From Thiosocius sp963753845 (lineage in GTDB: Bacteria; Pseudomonadota; Gammaproteobacteria; Chromatiales; Chromatiaceae), in contig CAVWEI010000017.1 in assembly GCA_963753845.1 (NCBI GenBank), positions 186,001 to 250,000 on the forward strand: a DNA stretch of 64,000 bases, written 5' to 3'. The notes beneath the pieces are model-generated. The model was given only the letters and a program-made list of their open reading frames with translations. It was not told the DNA's origin and ran no database searches. This document shows positions 28,581 to 37,016 of the stretch, one piece after another. Within the stretch, counting starts at the first letter, position 1, and each line of letters starts with the position of its first letter. Made by a program: the position numbers and the translations under genes.

Positions 28581-28784
28581 TTACTGGGGTACGACGTTGG
28601 TCGCGCTGGGACCTTTCTGACCCTGCTCCACATCGAACGAGACGGTTTGGCCTTCGGCCAGCGTCTTGAAACCGGAGCCCTGAATTGCGCTGTGGTGGAC
28701 GAACACGTCCTTGGTGCCGTCAGTAGGAGAAATAAAGCCGAAGCCTTTTTCTTCGCTGAACCATTTAACTGTACCTGTAGCCAT
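28581..28784 (-). CDS. Cold-shock domain protein (CspA family)
   Basis: A single-stranded nucleic-acid chaperone with one OB-fold. RNP1 is KGFGFIS and RNP2 is VFVHHSAI. The ATG at 28784 with AGAGG 8 bases upstream gives 67 residues (MATGTVKWF); an in-frame GTG three codons earlier overlaps that ribosome site and is less likely. It is monocistronic with its own terminator. The gene-free leader to its right may be a long cold-responsive 5' UTR, which is an inference. Confidence 0.97.
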   Translation of the reverse strand: MATGTVKWFSEEKGFGFISPTDGTKDVFVHHSAIQGSGFKTLAEGQTVSFDVEQGQKGPSATNVVPQ

Positions 28785-29349
28785 ATCTGTCACCTCTGGT
28801 GATATCTGGGTTGTGTAATAAGCAGACTGTTGTCAAAAGATTACGGAAGGGTCTGCCATTTTGAAGAGGACGGAACGGGCCACACTTTTCGTACGGTACT
28901 AACAAACCGAAAGTTCGAACTTTTACAGCGGTGTTTGAGCCATCGCTGCATGTGATCTTGCGCCTGTAACTGCTGCCTCGCCGTCATTATCCTTTGAAAT
29001 CCATGCCAACCGCCAATATTTTGTATCGTTTTTGAGAAGAAAGCGACTATTCGGGCCTTTGAGGCGGCGATCAGGACCCTTCCGGAGCGGTATTTGGGCG
29101 ATATTCAGGCCGTTCAGCAGGGGCGTACACGGCCCCGGTGTATCGCGTGCGGCGATGGTTCAGCCGGGTTGGCGGATCCGCCAATCTATTGATGCAGGCC
29201 ACCGTCAATCCACGCTCTGGTGGCGTATACTGCCGCGTTGAGCCGGTATGTGACAGAGAGATTACGAAACAAATTGCCCGCTTGAGACCGCACTTTCTGG
29301 ACACCGGATCTCAGTTTCGACGCTGATAACCAAGATAACGAGTTGGACG
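28785..29349. other. Divergent intergenic region between csp and the CNNM operon
   Basis: There are 565 bases without a convincing gene. It contains AAAGTTCGAACTTT (28910-28923), a perfect 14-base palindrome that could be an operator or RNA stem in the csp leader. Frames of about 60-80 codons in the right half lack ribosome sites and protein-like composition. Confidence 0.4.
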
Positions 29350-30927
29350 ATGGAAGAATTGACGACTTTTCTGGATACGGAACTCGCCGCCAATGCCGGT
29401 GAAGTGGAGTTGGTCCTGCGTATCCTGTTCCAAGTGGTGTTGCTGGTTTCATCGGCTGCATTTTCAGGGTCGGAGACAGCCCTGTTTTCGCTCAGCCGGA
29501 TCGACCTGCAGAAACTCAGGCAGTCCCGTCATGGTGATTCCGAAAGCATCCACGCGATGCTCGACGAACCGCGCCGGCTGATCATCTCCATCCTGTGCGG
29601 TAATGAACTGGTCAATATCGCCTCGGCCGTGAACATGACGGGAATCCTGCTGTTGATTTTCGGCGGGCAGGATGTCGGCTGGATCAACATTCTTATCATG
29701 GTCCCGTTGTTGCTGCTGATCGGGGAGGTGACCCCCAAGACCATCGCGGTAAGTTTTCCGATCAAGTTCAGCACCAGGATAACGGCACGGTTCCTGCCGC
29801 GGTGGATGATCCTGATCACGCCACTGCGCGAGGTGGTGCGTATGGTCGCCGACCGGATCACCACCATGGTGGTCGGGGACGCGGTCAACAGGGAGAACAT
29901 CCTGAAACCCGATGAGCTGCGCACCCTTCTGGAAGAAGGCGAGGAGAGCGGCATCATCGACGCGACCGAACGGGTACTGATCGATAATCTGCTGGAGGCA
30001 TCGGAAACCGATATCTCGCGGATCATGACACCGGGACCCCGCATACTGTTTCTCGACGCGGATCTCCCTGTGTCAGAGCTGATAGAACAGTTCAGAAGCT
30101 TTCGTCACCCGCGTGTGCCCGTCTACCAGGGGCATTGGGACAACGTTATCGGTTTCATTCATTCTGAGGACATCCTGAAGCTGGTCAGGAGTGGCAGCGA
30201 CCTGTCGCTGGTCACGCTGGATATGATCCTGAAGCCGGCACATTACGTGCCACCCACCAAGAAGGTGGATGAGATGTTCGATTACTTTCAGGCCCACAGG
30301 ACCCGCGTGGCCATCATCCTGGGCGAATATGGTGAAGTGTCCGGCATCGTGACCATGAAAGACGTCTTGACCTTCATCTTCGGCGAAATCTCCGGAAAGA
30401 TGGAAGGGCAGGAGCACTACAAGGAAGACGATGAGAACAGCTATGTCGTGCCCGGGGACATGCGCCTGACCGATTTCTACAATCTCACCAACTTCGATAT
30501 CGAGGACCCGGTCATGGCGACCATTGGCGGTGTGGCGTTCCGCTTGTTCGACCGCCTGCCGGAACCCGGGGAAGAGATAAACCATGGAGGCTACCGCTTC
30601 ATCGTCAAGCAACGCAGCGGCTTGAGGATCAGCCAGCTCCAGGTCCAGAGGATATCCTCAACGGACCAGGTCTCCGTTGAGCACGCTGAAGAAGATGAAG
30701 TAATCGAAGATGCAGCTAGCGAAGATGCAGTCACGGAAGATGCGAACGAACGGCCTGCCGGGGACAATACTCCGGAACCGGGCTCAGTCGACCGTGATGA
30801 GGTGGTCAAGGCCGGCAAGAAACCGGAGAAGAAACGTCCGGGCGACGAGGATGATAAAGAAGAGGCCATGCCCGAGGTGGAATCCGATCGGCCGGGTGAT
30901 GGCCAGAAGCAGCAGGGGGACAAGTAA
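29350..30927 (+). CDS. CNNM/CorC-type transporter with acidic C-terminal tail
   Basis: A DUF21 membrane domain (about residues 20-180; FSGSETALFSLSRIDL and GEVTPKTIA are characteristic) is followed by a CBS pair (about 210-335) and a CorC/HlyC C-terminal domain to about 435. These proteins are linked to magnesium and cobalt efflux. The last 80-90 residues are a low-complexity tail rich in Glu, Asp and Pro/Lys, absent from typical members and from the next paralog. The stop overlaps the start of that paralog (TAATG). Confidence 0.9.
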   Translation: MEELTTFLDTELAANAGEVELVLRILFQVVLLVSSAAFSGSETALFSLSRIDLQKLRQSRHGDSESIHAMLDEPRRLIISILCGNELVNIASAVNMTGILLLIFGGQDVGWINILIMVPLLLLIGEVTPKTIAVSFPIKFSTRITARFLPRWMILITPLREVVRMVADRITTMVVGDAVNRENILKPDELRTLLEEGEESGIIDATERVLIDNLLEASETDISRIMTPGPRILFLDADLPVSELIEQFRSFRHPRVPVYQGHWDNVIGFIHSEDILKLVRSGSDLSLVTLDMILKPAHYVPPTKKVDEMFDYFQAHRTRVAIILGEYGEVSGIVTMKDVLTFIFGEISGKMEGQEHYKEDDENSYVVPGDMRLTDFYNLTNFDIEDPVMATIGGVAFRLFDRLPEPGEEINHGGYRFIVKQRSGLRISQLQVQRISSTDQVSVEHAEEDEVIEDAASEDAVTEDANERPAGDNTPEPGSVDRDEVVKAGKKPEKKRPGDEDDKEEAMPEVESDRPGDGQKQQGDK

Positions 30928-32186
30928 TGGACTGGGTTCTCGAGTTTTTCCTGATCGTCAGTTTCCTGCTGCTGAAGGGGTTTTTCTCCGGTTCCGAGAT
31001 CGCCATGGTGAACTCGGACAAGGTCAAGTTGCGGCATCAGGCAAAAACCGGTAATCGCGGTGCGGCCCTGGTCCTGAAGTTGTTTCGCACCCCCGATGTC
31101 ATCCTCGGAACCACGCTGGTTGGAACCAACGTGGCCACCGTCACCATTTCGACCCTGGGGGCGCTGATCTTCATCGATCTGTTTGGTGCCGCGGGTGACT
31201 TGATATCGGTCCTCGTACTTACCCCGATCCTGCTGATCCTGGGGGAAGTGGTCCCCAAAAGCATCTTTCAGCAAAAGGCGGACACGATCGCCAGCCGGCT
31301 GATTTATGCATTGCGCTTCTTCTCGTATCTTTTCTATCCGGTAATCTTCGTCTTCAGCCGGGTAGCCCGTTTCATCACCCGTATCGTTGGGGACGGTACA
31401 GTCCCACAGAACATGTTTATTACCCGCGAAGAGTTGCGGGTGCTGCTGGATGTGTCCGAATCGGCGGCCAATCCCTCGACCATCGATAAAAAGCGTATTC
31501 GCCGGATCATGCGCTTCGGGGACACCACGGTCGGTGAGGCGATGATCCCGCTGGCCGATGTCGTGGGCATGAACGAAACCCGCCCCATGAAAGAGGCGGT
31601 GCGCGTGGTGATGAAGTACGGATTCAACCGGTTGCCGGTCTACCGGAGCAACATCACCAATATCAAGGGCATCATGACCCTGAGTTCCTGGGATCTTATG
31701 GATCCGAAGATCATGAAAAGGCCCGCCAGCGATTTCATCAGCTCGGTACTGTTCCTGTCGCCAAAACAGACCATCGACAGGGCGCTCCCGCAGTTGCAGG
31801 CGCGCAAAGATCACATGGCGGTGGTGGTAGACGAGTTCGGGTCCGCCATCGGCATCCTCACCATGGAGGATGTCTTCGAAGAGGTCGTGGGCGAGATCGA
31901 TGTCGGGTATGACTTCGATGAGTACAATCCGAAACAACGCATGTATATCGAACACGAGAACGAAGATAGTCACCTGATGAGCGGCAGGATGCCGATCTCG
32001 GAGGTCAACGACATCCTTTACGTACAGTTTCCGGTAGAAGAGGCGCACACGATCGGTGGATTCATCATCAGTCGCCTGCGCAACATCCCGAATGAAGGTG
32101 ATTTCGTTGTCGAGCAAGGCTACCGCCTGACTGTTCTTGAGGCGGATTCCCGCTCGATCATCAGGGTACGGGCGGAGCGCGTTTAG
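30927..32186 (+). CDS. CNNM/CorC-type transporter, second paralog
   Basis: A 419-residue protein with the same architecture: DUF21 membrane domain (FFSGSEIAMVNSDK, GEVVPKSIFQ), CBS pair (FNRLPVYRSN, VVVDEFGSAIGILTMEDV) and CorC/HlyC domain ending VRAERV. It overlaps the upstream paralog by one base, so the pair is translationally coupled and may form a hetero-oligomer. It has no acidic tail. Confidence 0.92.
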   Translation: MDWVLEFFLIVSFLLLKGFFSGSEIAMVNSDKVKLRHQAKTGNRGAALVLKLFRTPDVILGTTLVGTNVATVTISTLGALIFIDLFGAAGDLISVLVLTPILLILGEVVPKSIFQQKADTIASRLIYALRFFSYLFYPVIFVFSRVARFITRIVGDGTVPQNMFITREELRVLLDVSESAANPSTIDKKRIRRIMRFGDTTVGEAMIPLADVVGMNETRPMKEAVRVVMKYGFNRLPVYRSNITNIKGIMTLSSWDLMDPKIMKRPASDFISSVLFLSPKQTIDRALPQLQARKDHMAVVVDEFGSAIGILTMEDVFEEVVGEIDVGYDFDEYNPKQRMYIEHENEDSHLMSGRMPISEVNDILYVQFPVEEAHTIGGFIISRLRNIPNEGDFVVEQGYRLTVLEADSRSIIRVRAERV

Positions 32187-32415
32187 CCCGAGATCTTTGA
32201 GCCCGGGTGACGGCCTGGTGCAATCGGGGCGCAGCCATTGCGCAAATCCCAAACCTATGGGGTTCGATCGAACCTGTGCGGGAACCCCTGCCGGTACAGC
32301 CGCCAGCAGCCCCTCGCGCGGGCGAGCCCTTACCCAAAGCCATTGCCAAGCCAGCTTTTGGGCTTAGACTTCCACTGATGATCCACCGCTTATCAGTTAA
32401 GGAGACTTGCAGAGG

Positions 32416-32925
32416 ATGATCGCGAAGAGATGGCCTGGCCTCGCCGGTCTGTTGACCGTCTTTCTTTTGTCCTGGTCGGCGGCGCCGATGGCCGATCCAC
32501 CCGAGGGCTGGACATTCCACCCGCTCGACCAGGCCCTCAAGCTCGCCAAACAGGAGCAGAAGAGGGTGTTCCTGTACTTCGGGCGACACGGTTGCCCCTC
32601 GTGTGAAAAGACCAATCGCGAGAGTTTTACCGATCCACGTGTGATCGAGAACTACAATGCCAACTATGTCCTCGCCTATGCGGATTCGGAGGGCGGAAAC
32701 CGACTGCGCCTGTCGAGCGGTGAACGGATCACCGAGATGGAACTGGGCGTGAAGCTGAAGGTTTTCGGGACGCCATTCTTTTACTTCATGGAAACGAACG
32801 GTTCACCGATCCTGCGTGCACCCGGATATCAAAGCGCGGATGAACTCGTCTTGTTCGACACATTCGTGAACGATGGCCACTACAAACAGCAGACCTTCGC
32901 CGAGTTCAAGGTGGACCGCTCGTGA
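32416..32925 (+). CDS. Periplasmic thioredoxin-fold protein (CPSC active site)
   Basis: A 169-residue exported protein with a signal peptide (LTVFLLSWSAAPMA). The thioredoxin fold has an active-site CPSC (RHGCPSCEKTN) and the cis-proline in FGTPFFYF. It resembles SoxW-like or DUF255-like thioredoxins, probably reducing or oxidising periplasmic proteins. The start at 32416 is chosen by RBS spacing; a TTG nine bases upstream is possible. The last codon overlaps the next gene (GTGA), so it is coupled to the propeller protein. Confidence 0.8.
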   Translation: MIAKRWPGLAGLLTVFLLSWSAAPMADPPEGWTFHPLDQALKLAKQEQKRVFLYFGRHGCPSCEKTNRESFTDPRVIENYNANYVLAYADSEGGNRLRLSSGERITEMELGVKLKVFGTPFFYFMETNGSPILRAPGYQSADELVLFDTFVNDGHYKQQTFAEFKVDRS

Positions 32926-34163
32926 CGCGCCTTCTGTTGCTGTTGTTCTTTTGCCTTCCGGGACTTGCAATGGCAGCGGCACCCTGGACTCTCGGGGAGG
33001 CAATCACGGTCAGCGATGGTGGTGCGGCCGGATTCTTTCACCATCTGGACGGTGCCGGCCGGCAGCACCTCGGGGCGTCTGCTACCGAGGTGGCTCTGAC
33101 TTGGGAAGACGACAGCAGCGGGGCACCACAGGTGTACGTGAGCATCAAGCCACGTGAAGCCACATCATTCTCCCGTATCTACCTTGTCAGCAAGGGCGCC
33201 GAGGCCTATGAGCCGTCTATCGCCCCGCTCAATGGCGAGCGATGGATCGCCGCCTGGGAACAGGACGGTGCCATCGTCGCCTGTGTCATCGATGCCGAGG
33301 GTCCCGGTCCCATCGGGATTCTGGCTCCGGGGGGCGGGCACCAAGTGACCCTGGCGACCGACCGGCTTGGCCATATTGCCGCGGTTTGGGCGCGCGAACA
33401 GGAAAACGGACAACTGATCGAGACGGCCTTGCTCCGGATCGATCAACGCCGCGTCGGCGTGGCGGCCGGGCCCAAGACCGTGGCCCCGATTGCGGGACAT
33501 GCGTTTCAGGGTTACCCGGCGGCGACCTGGGCAGGCGATGGCCGCTTGGTGGTCGCATGGGAAGACCGGCGCGCCGGCCACACCCGACTGTTTCATACCT
33601 GGAGTGACTCCTGGCCAGAATTTGCCCGGGAGCGACAGCTCAACGAACACAATGCACCCACTGAGGCCGGGGGTACAGAAGCCGGGCTGGGCAGCGGTGT
33701 GATGCGAGTCGTGCTGGCAACGGATGATGTGGGCACAGTGCGCGCCATCTGGCTGGACAAGCGCAATCCCTCGTCAGGGTATGCAGTGTGGGGCGCAGCC
33801 AGTGGTGATGGGGGAGTTACCTTCGAGCCGAACGAGATGGTCCAGGATGAGCTTGGCGCAGCGGTCCCGCAATGGCACGCGGCACTGGCGGCCGGCAAAT
33901 CGGGTTTCGCGGCGGCCTGGGATGACACGCGCGAGGGCTGGGGTGATGCTGCCGAGCCGGGAGACGTCATGCTGTCGTGGCATTTCGGCGACGGCTGGAG
34001 CGCGGACCTGGTCGTTCCGGGCGCTTCCGGCGCCGGTTACCAGGGCAGCCCGGCGATCGCGATCGACCCGCATGGCGATCTTCACCTGATCTGGATCGAC
34101 CGCGTGGACCTCGAGGCGCCGACCCGGTTGCAATATCTGTACGCAGCATTCGCACCATCCTGA
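32922..34163 (+). CDS. Exported beta-propeller protein (BNR/sialidase-like fold)
   Basis: A 413-residue protein with a signal peptide (LLLLLFFCLPGLAMA) and recurrent segments of the kind ALTWEDDSSGAPQVYVS, VVAWEDRRAGHTRLF and AAWDDTREGWGD, regularly spaced Asp-box-like blades of a six- or seven-bladed propeller. Catalytic sialidase residues are not evident, so I make no enzyme call. It starts by GTGA overlap with the thioredoxin-like gene, suggesting that its folding or redox state depends on that partner. Confidence 0.7.
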   Translation: MTRLLLLLFFCLPGLAMAAAPWTLGEAITVSDGGAAGFFHHLDGAGRQHLGASATEVALTWEDDSSGAPQVYVSIKPREATSFSRIYLVSKGAEAYEPSIAPLNGERWIAAWEQDGAIVACVIDAEGPGPIGILAPGGGHQVTLATDRLGHIAAVWAREQENGQLIETALLRIDQRRVGVAAGPKTVAPIAGHAFQGYPAATWAGDGRLVVAWEDRRAGHTRLFHTWSDSWPEFARERQLNEHNAPTEAGGTEAGLGSGVMRVVLATDDVGTVRAIWLDKRNPSSGYAVWGAASGDGGVTFEPNEMVQDELGAAVPQWHAALAAGKSGFAAAWDDTREGWGDAAEPGDVMLSWHFGDGWSADLVVPGASGAGYQGSPAIAIDPHGDLHLIWIDRVDLEAPTRLQYLYAAFAPS

Positions 34164-34258
34164 GCGTATTGACGAACTGCGCCGCTACCTGATGCATTCA
34201 CCCGTCCGGGGGACGGAACCTCGGAAAGCAGCGACCCCGGGGGACGCTCGATTACAGG

Positions 34259-34738
34259 TCAATCGACCTTCAGGTCGGCCGGCAGTTCGAACTCGACCAA
34301 GTCGCCCACCTCTACGCCATTTGACCTGAACCAGCCCTGGTGGACTTCCAGGGCGTATCGGGCAGGGTGCTTGGACCTGTAGCGGTGCTCGGGTTGTCCC
34401 GGGTCCATCTCGTGCAAGGCCAATATCCGGTGATCGCTGTCCAGGTAGGCGATCGACAACGGGATAACGGTGTCTTTCATCCAGAAAACAAGGCCCCGCG
34501 CGTCGCGATAAACAAACAACATGCCATGATTCATAGGCATGCTGTCGCGCAGGGATAATCCACAGGCGCGCCCGGCCACGGTTGCCGCGACCTCAGCCGT
34601 CAGGGGATGCCCGTTTACCTTCAAGGGTCTGATGATCGGATCGCCCGCCGGACATGTTGTTTCCATGCACGCACCCATGGTGGGCAGAAGGAGCACGATC
34701 CAGAACGTCAGGGCAAGCGTGATTGGCTTGTGATACAT
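34259..34738 (-). CDS. DUF192 family exported protein
   Basis: A 159-residue protein whose C-terminal 110 residues match DUF192: RACGLSLRDSMPMNHGMLFVY, WMKDTVIPLSIAYLD and a final GDLVEFELP. A hydrophobic N-terminal segment ending TMGAC could be a lipoprotein signal. The function of the family is unknown. I chose the ATG at 34738; the longer frame runs into the dsbB promoter region. Confidence 0.85.
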   Translation of the reverse strand: MYHKPITLALTFWIVLLLPTMGACMETTCPAGDPIIRPLKVNGHPLTAEVAATVAGRACGLSLRDSMPMNHGMLFVYRDARGLVFWMKDTVIPLSIAYLDSDHRILALHEMDPGQPEHRYRSKHPARYALEVHQGWFRSNGVEVGDLVEFELPADLKVD

Positions 34739-34883
34739 AGGGCGGCTGATCCTGAACACGGCAGCATGCGATGTTAACAACAAAGACCGAAAACGCATCG
34801 ACAGCCATGCACCTTGCCGTAAACTTGAAACTCCGAATACGTCTTTACGCCATTTGTGGACCGAGCCCCAGGTAGAGGATTCC

Positions 34884-35399
34884 ATGCTGCTTTCACCAAG
34901 CCGTCGCCCGTTCTGGCTGGCCTTGTCTGGGTCCGCCCTGGCGCTTGAAACAACGGCGCTGTACTTCCAGTACGTAATGGGGCTCGACCCCTGTGTGTTA
35001 TGTGTCTACGAGCGCGCTGCGGTCGCGGGTATCTTGCTCGCCGGTCTGCTCGGGCTGGTGGCACCCGGTCTGCGGATCTGGCGGCTGCCTTGTTATGGTA
35101 TCTGGGCGGCATCCGCAATATGGGGGCTGACGCTGGCCATGAAGCATGTCGGCATCCAGTTCGGTACGAGCGACCTCAGTTGCGATTTTTTCGCCAACTT
35201 CCCGGCCTGGTTCAAACTCGACGAGTGGTTGCCCTCGGTCTTCACCCCCACGGGCTATTGCACCGATATCCAGTGGCAGCTTTTCGGCTTCACCATGCCG
35301 CAATGGATGCTCGTTGTGTATACCGGCTACCTTCTGCTCCTGGTGGTCGCGCTGGCTGTCGAGTTTCGCAAACCGGCAACCCCCGAATGGGTAGATTGA
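34884..35399 (+). CDS. dsbB: Disulfide bond formation protein DsbB
   Basis: A quinone reductase of the inner membrane that re-oxidises DsbA. Four membrane segments are predicted. The first redox pair is CVLC (about residues 34-37), preceded by the DPCVLCVYERAA segment. The second pair is the Cys of SCDF and the Cys of PTGYC (about 99 and 126). Residue count, 171, is normal. The ATG at 34884 has AGAGG upstream. Confidence 0.93.
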   Translation: MLLSPSRRPFWLALSGSALALETTALYFQYVMGLDPCVLCVYERAAVAGILLAGLLGLVAPGLRIWRLPCYGIWAASAIWGLTLAMKHVGIQFGTSDLSCDFFANFPAWFKLDEWLPSVFTPTGYCTDIQWQLFGFTMPQWMLVVYTGYLLLLVVALAVEFRKPATPEWVD

Positions 35400-35417
35400 A
35401 CCTCGGATGAATGGCGG

Positions 35418-35849
35418 TCAGGAGTGGCGTCCGTCGGCTGCAGATAGCCTGAGCCAGCGGCGTGCCCGCACACGTGCCGGTGCATGGGCGATCAGGCCCG
35501 AGATCACAATGATGACCACGAACAACTCGCCCCGCACCTCCGGAACGGCCAGCGCAATGCCGAGCAGGATATTTTTCAGCACGATCACCATGCCCTTGAG
35601 TTCGAGCAGCCAGGCCGCCGTCGACCAGAGATAGATCAGGGACAGCACCACGCCGGTTGCAAGGGTAAGGTGCCAATAGGCGGCCCATGACGCCGGCTCG
35701 AGTTCAAACAGAAAGCCGCCTCCGATGCCCGCAACACCCGTCAGGTGCGCGCAGCGCAGACCGATGTTTACCCAGCGTTCGCCGCGGAACTGGCGGGGCT
35801 GGGGAGGGAAGAGGACTCCTTTCATGCGTGTCGGCATTGGTGCCTTCAT
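35418..35849 (-). CDS. Integral membrane protein, unknown
   Basis: A 143-residue protein with four likely membrane segments (GVAGIGGGFLFEL, ATGVVLSLIYLWSTAAWLL, VLKNILLGIALAV, LFVVIIVISGLIAHA), and a basic C-terminus that suggests a cytoplasmic end. No family is recognised. The ATG at 35849 is chosen because upstream codons lack protein-like character. It is convergent with dsbB. Confidence 0.65.
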   Translation of the reverse strand: MKAPMPTRMKGVLFPPQPRQFRGERWVNIGLRCAHLTGVAGIGGGFLFELEPASWAAYWHLTLATGVVLSLIYLWSTAAWLLELKGMVIVLKNILLGIALAVPEVRGELFVVIIVISGLIAHAPARVRARRWLRLSAADGRHS

Positions 35850-36045
35850 GTTCAAGGTTTGCCCGATTGTATACCGGTAGTCCGGCAAATCAGCGTGCCC
35901 GGCGCGGTGCGAATTTCCGGTTCCTGGGCTGAACGCATAACCTGCGACAGCCCCGGTAGGCGAAACCCCGCAGCAGTGGGACAATGGAGCACCCCCTGCG
36001 CAGCCCTGGTCTGATATTCCATTGTTCCGGCCCGCTCCACAGCCC

Positions 36046-36987
36046 ATGCCCGAGTCCCTGCAGCTACTGCTGGCCCAGGCGGCCCAGTTGAACGCGATTC
36101 AGCGTGATCAGGGATTCGAGTACACACCCATCGGCATGCGTGAAAACCTGGACCTGATGACCCGGCGTTTTGTGACCCAGGCCCCCGAGATGCCGTTCGT
36201 CCGCGACACCCTGGTGAGGAATGGCAATGAGGCAGGATTCCCGGTGCCGGTGCGCATTTATCACCCTGAACCAGCACGGGCCCTGCCGGTCCTGGTGTTT
36301 GCCCACGGTGGCGGGCATATGGCCGGCAGCGTGAGCGTCTACGATGCCATCGCCCGCAAGCTGGCCGTTGCCGGTGAACGCGTGCTGGTGTCGGTGGATT
36401 ATCGTCTGTCACCCGAATGCCCCTATCCGTCGGGCCTGGACGATCTGGAGAACGTGATCCGGGGTGTGTTTCCGACGCTCGAGCGACTCGGTGTCGTACA
36501 CCTGCCGCAGCTGGCCGTTGCGGGGGACAGTGGCGGGGGCGCCATCACCGCCACCGCGGTGCATCGGCTCGCGGCAGAGGAGGGTGTCGATATCGATCAG
36601 CAGGTCCTGATCTACCCCAGCCTCGATTACAGCATGTCGTCGGCATCCATGGATTCACTGGGTGAGGGTTACCTCCTGGAGCGGAAGCGGGTCACCTGGC
36701 TGTTCGAACAGTATCTCCAGCATGCAGAGGATCGGGTGCGGGTGTCACCCCTGTTCATGCCCCTGCCTGACCGCTATCCGAAGACACTCGTGGCCACCGC
36801 GGAATATTGTCCCTTGCGCGACGAGGGGCTGGCCTATGTCGAACGCCTGGCAGGCGCGGGGCATGCGGTTGAAAACCTGCATTTCCCGAACATGATCCAC
36901 GCATTCCTCAATCTCGAGGAGCTGGTCGCGGATGAATGCGGCCGGTTCTACCGGGCATTCGGGGAGTTTCTGAACAACACCGCCTGA
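36046..36987 (+). CDS. Alpha/beta hydrolase, hormone-sensitive lipase-like
   Basis: A 313-residue esterase-type hydrolase. The HGGG oxyanion motif is in FAHGGGHMAG, the nucleophile Ser in AGDSGGG, the acid in YCPLRDEG and the His in NMIHAF, in family order. The HGGG/GDSGG pair places it in the bacterial HSL (family IV) esterases. There is no signal peptide, so it should be cytosolic. A TTG eight codons upstream is an alternative start. Confidence 0.88.
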   Translation: MPESLQLLLAQAAQLNAIQRDQGFEYTPIGMRENLDLMTRRFVTQAPEMPFVRDTLVRNGNEAGFPVPVRIYHPEPARALPVLVFAHGGGHMAGSVSVYDAIARKLAVAGERVLVSVDYRLSPECPYPSGLDDLENVIRGVFPTLERLGVVHLPQLAVAGDSGGGAITATAVHRLAAEEGVDIDQQVLIYPSLDYSMSSASMDSLGEGYLLERKRVTWLFEQYLQHAEDRVRVSPLFMPLPDRYPKTLVATAEYCPLRDEGLAYVERLAGAGHAVENLHFPNMIHAFLNLEELVADECGRFYRAFGEFLNNTA

Positions 36988-37016
36988 GATTCAAGACAAG
37001 GGATTGCCCGGCAGAC

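Noticed and set aside
28800..28850. TTGACA-like box upstream of csp
   Set aside because: No -10 hexamer lies at a suitable distance.
34202..34216. CCGTCC/GGACGG hairpin after the propeller gene
   Set aside because: It has only a 6-bp stem and no T-tract, so there is not enough to call a terminator.
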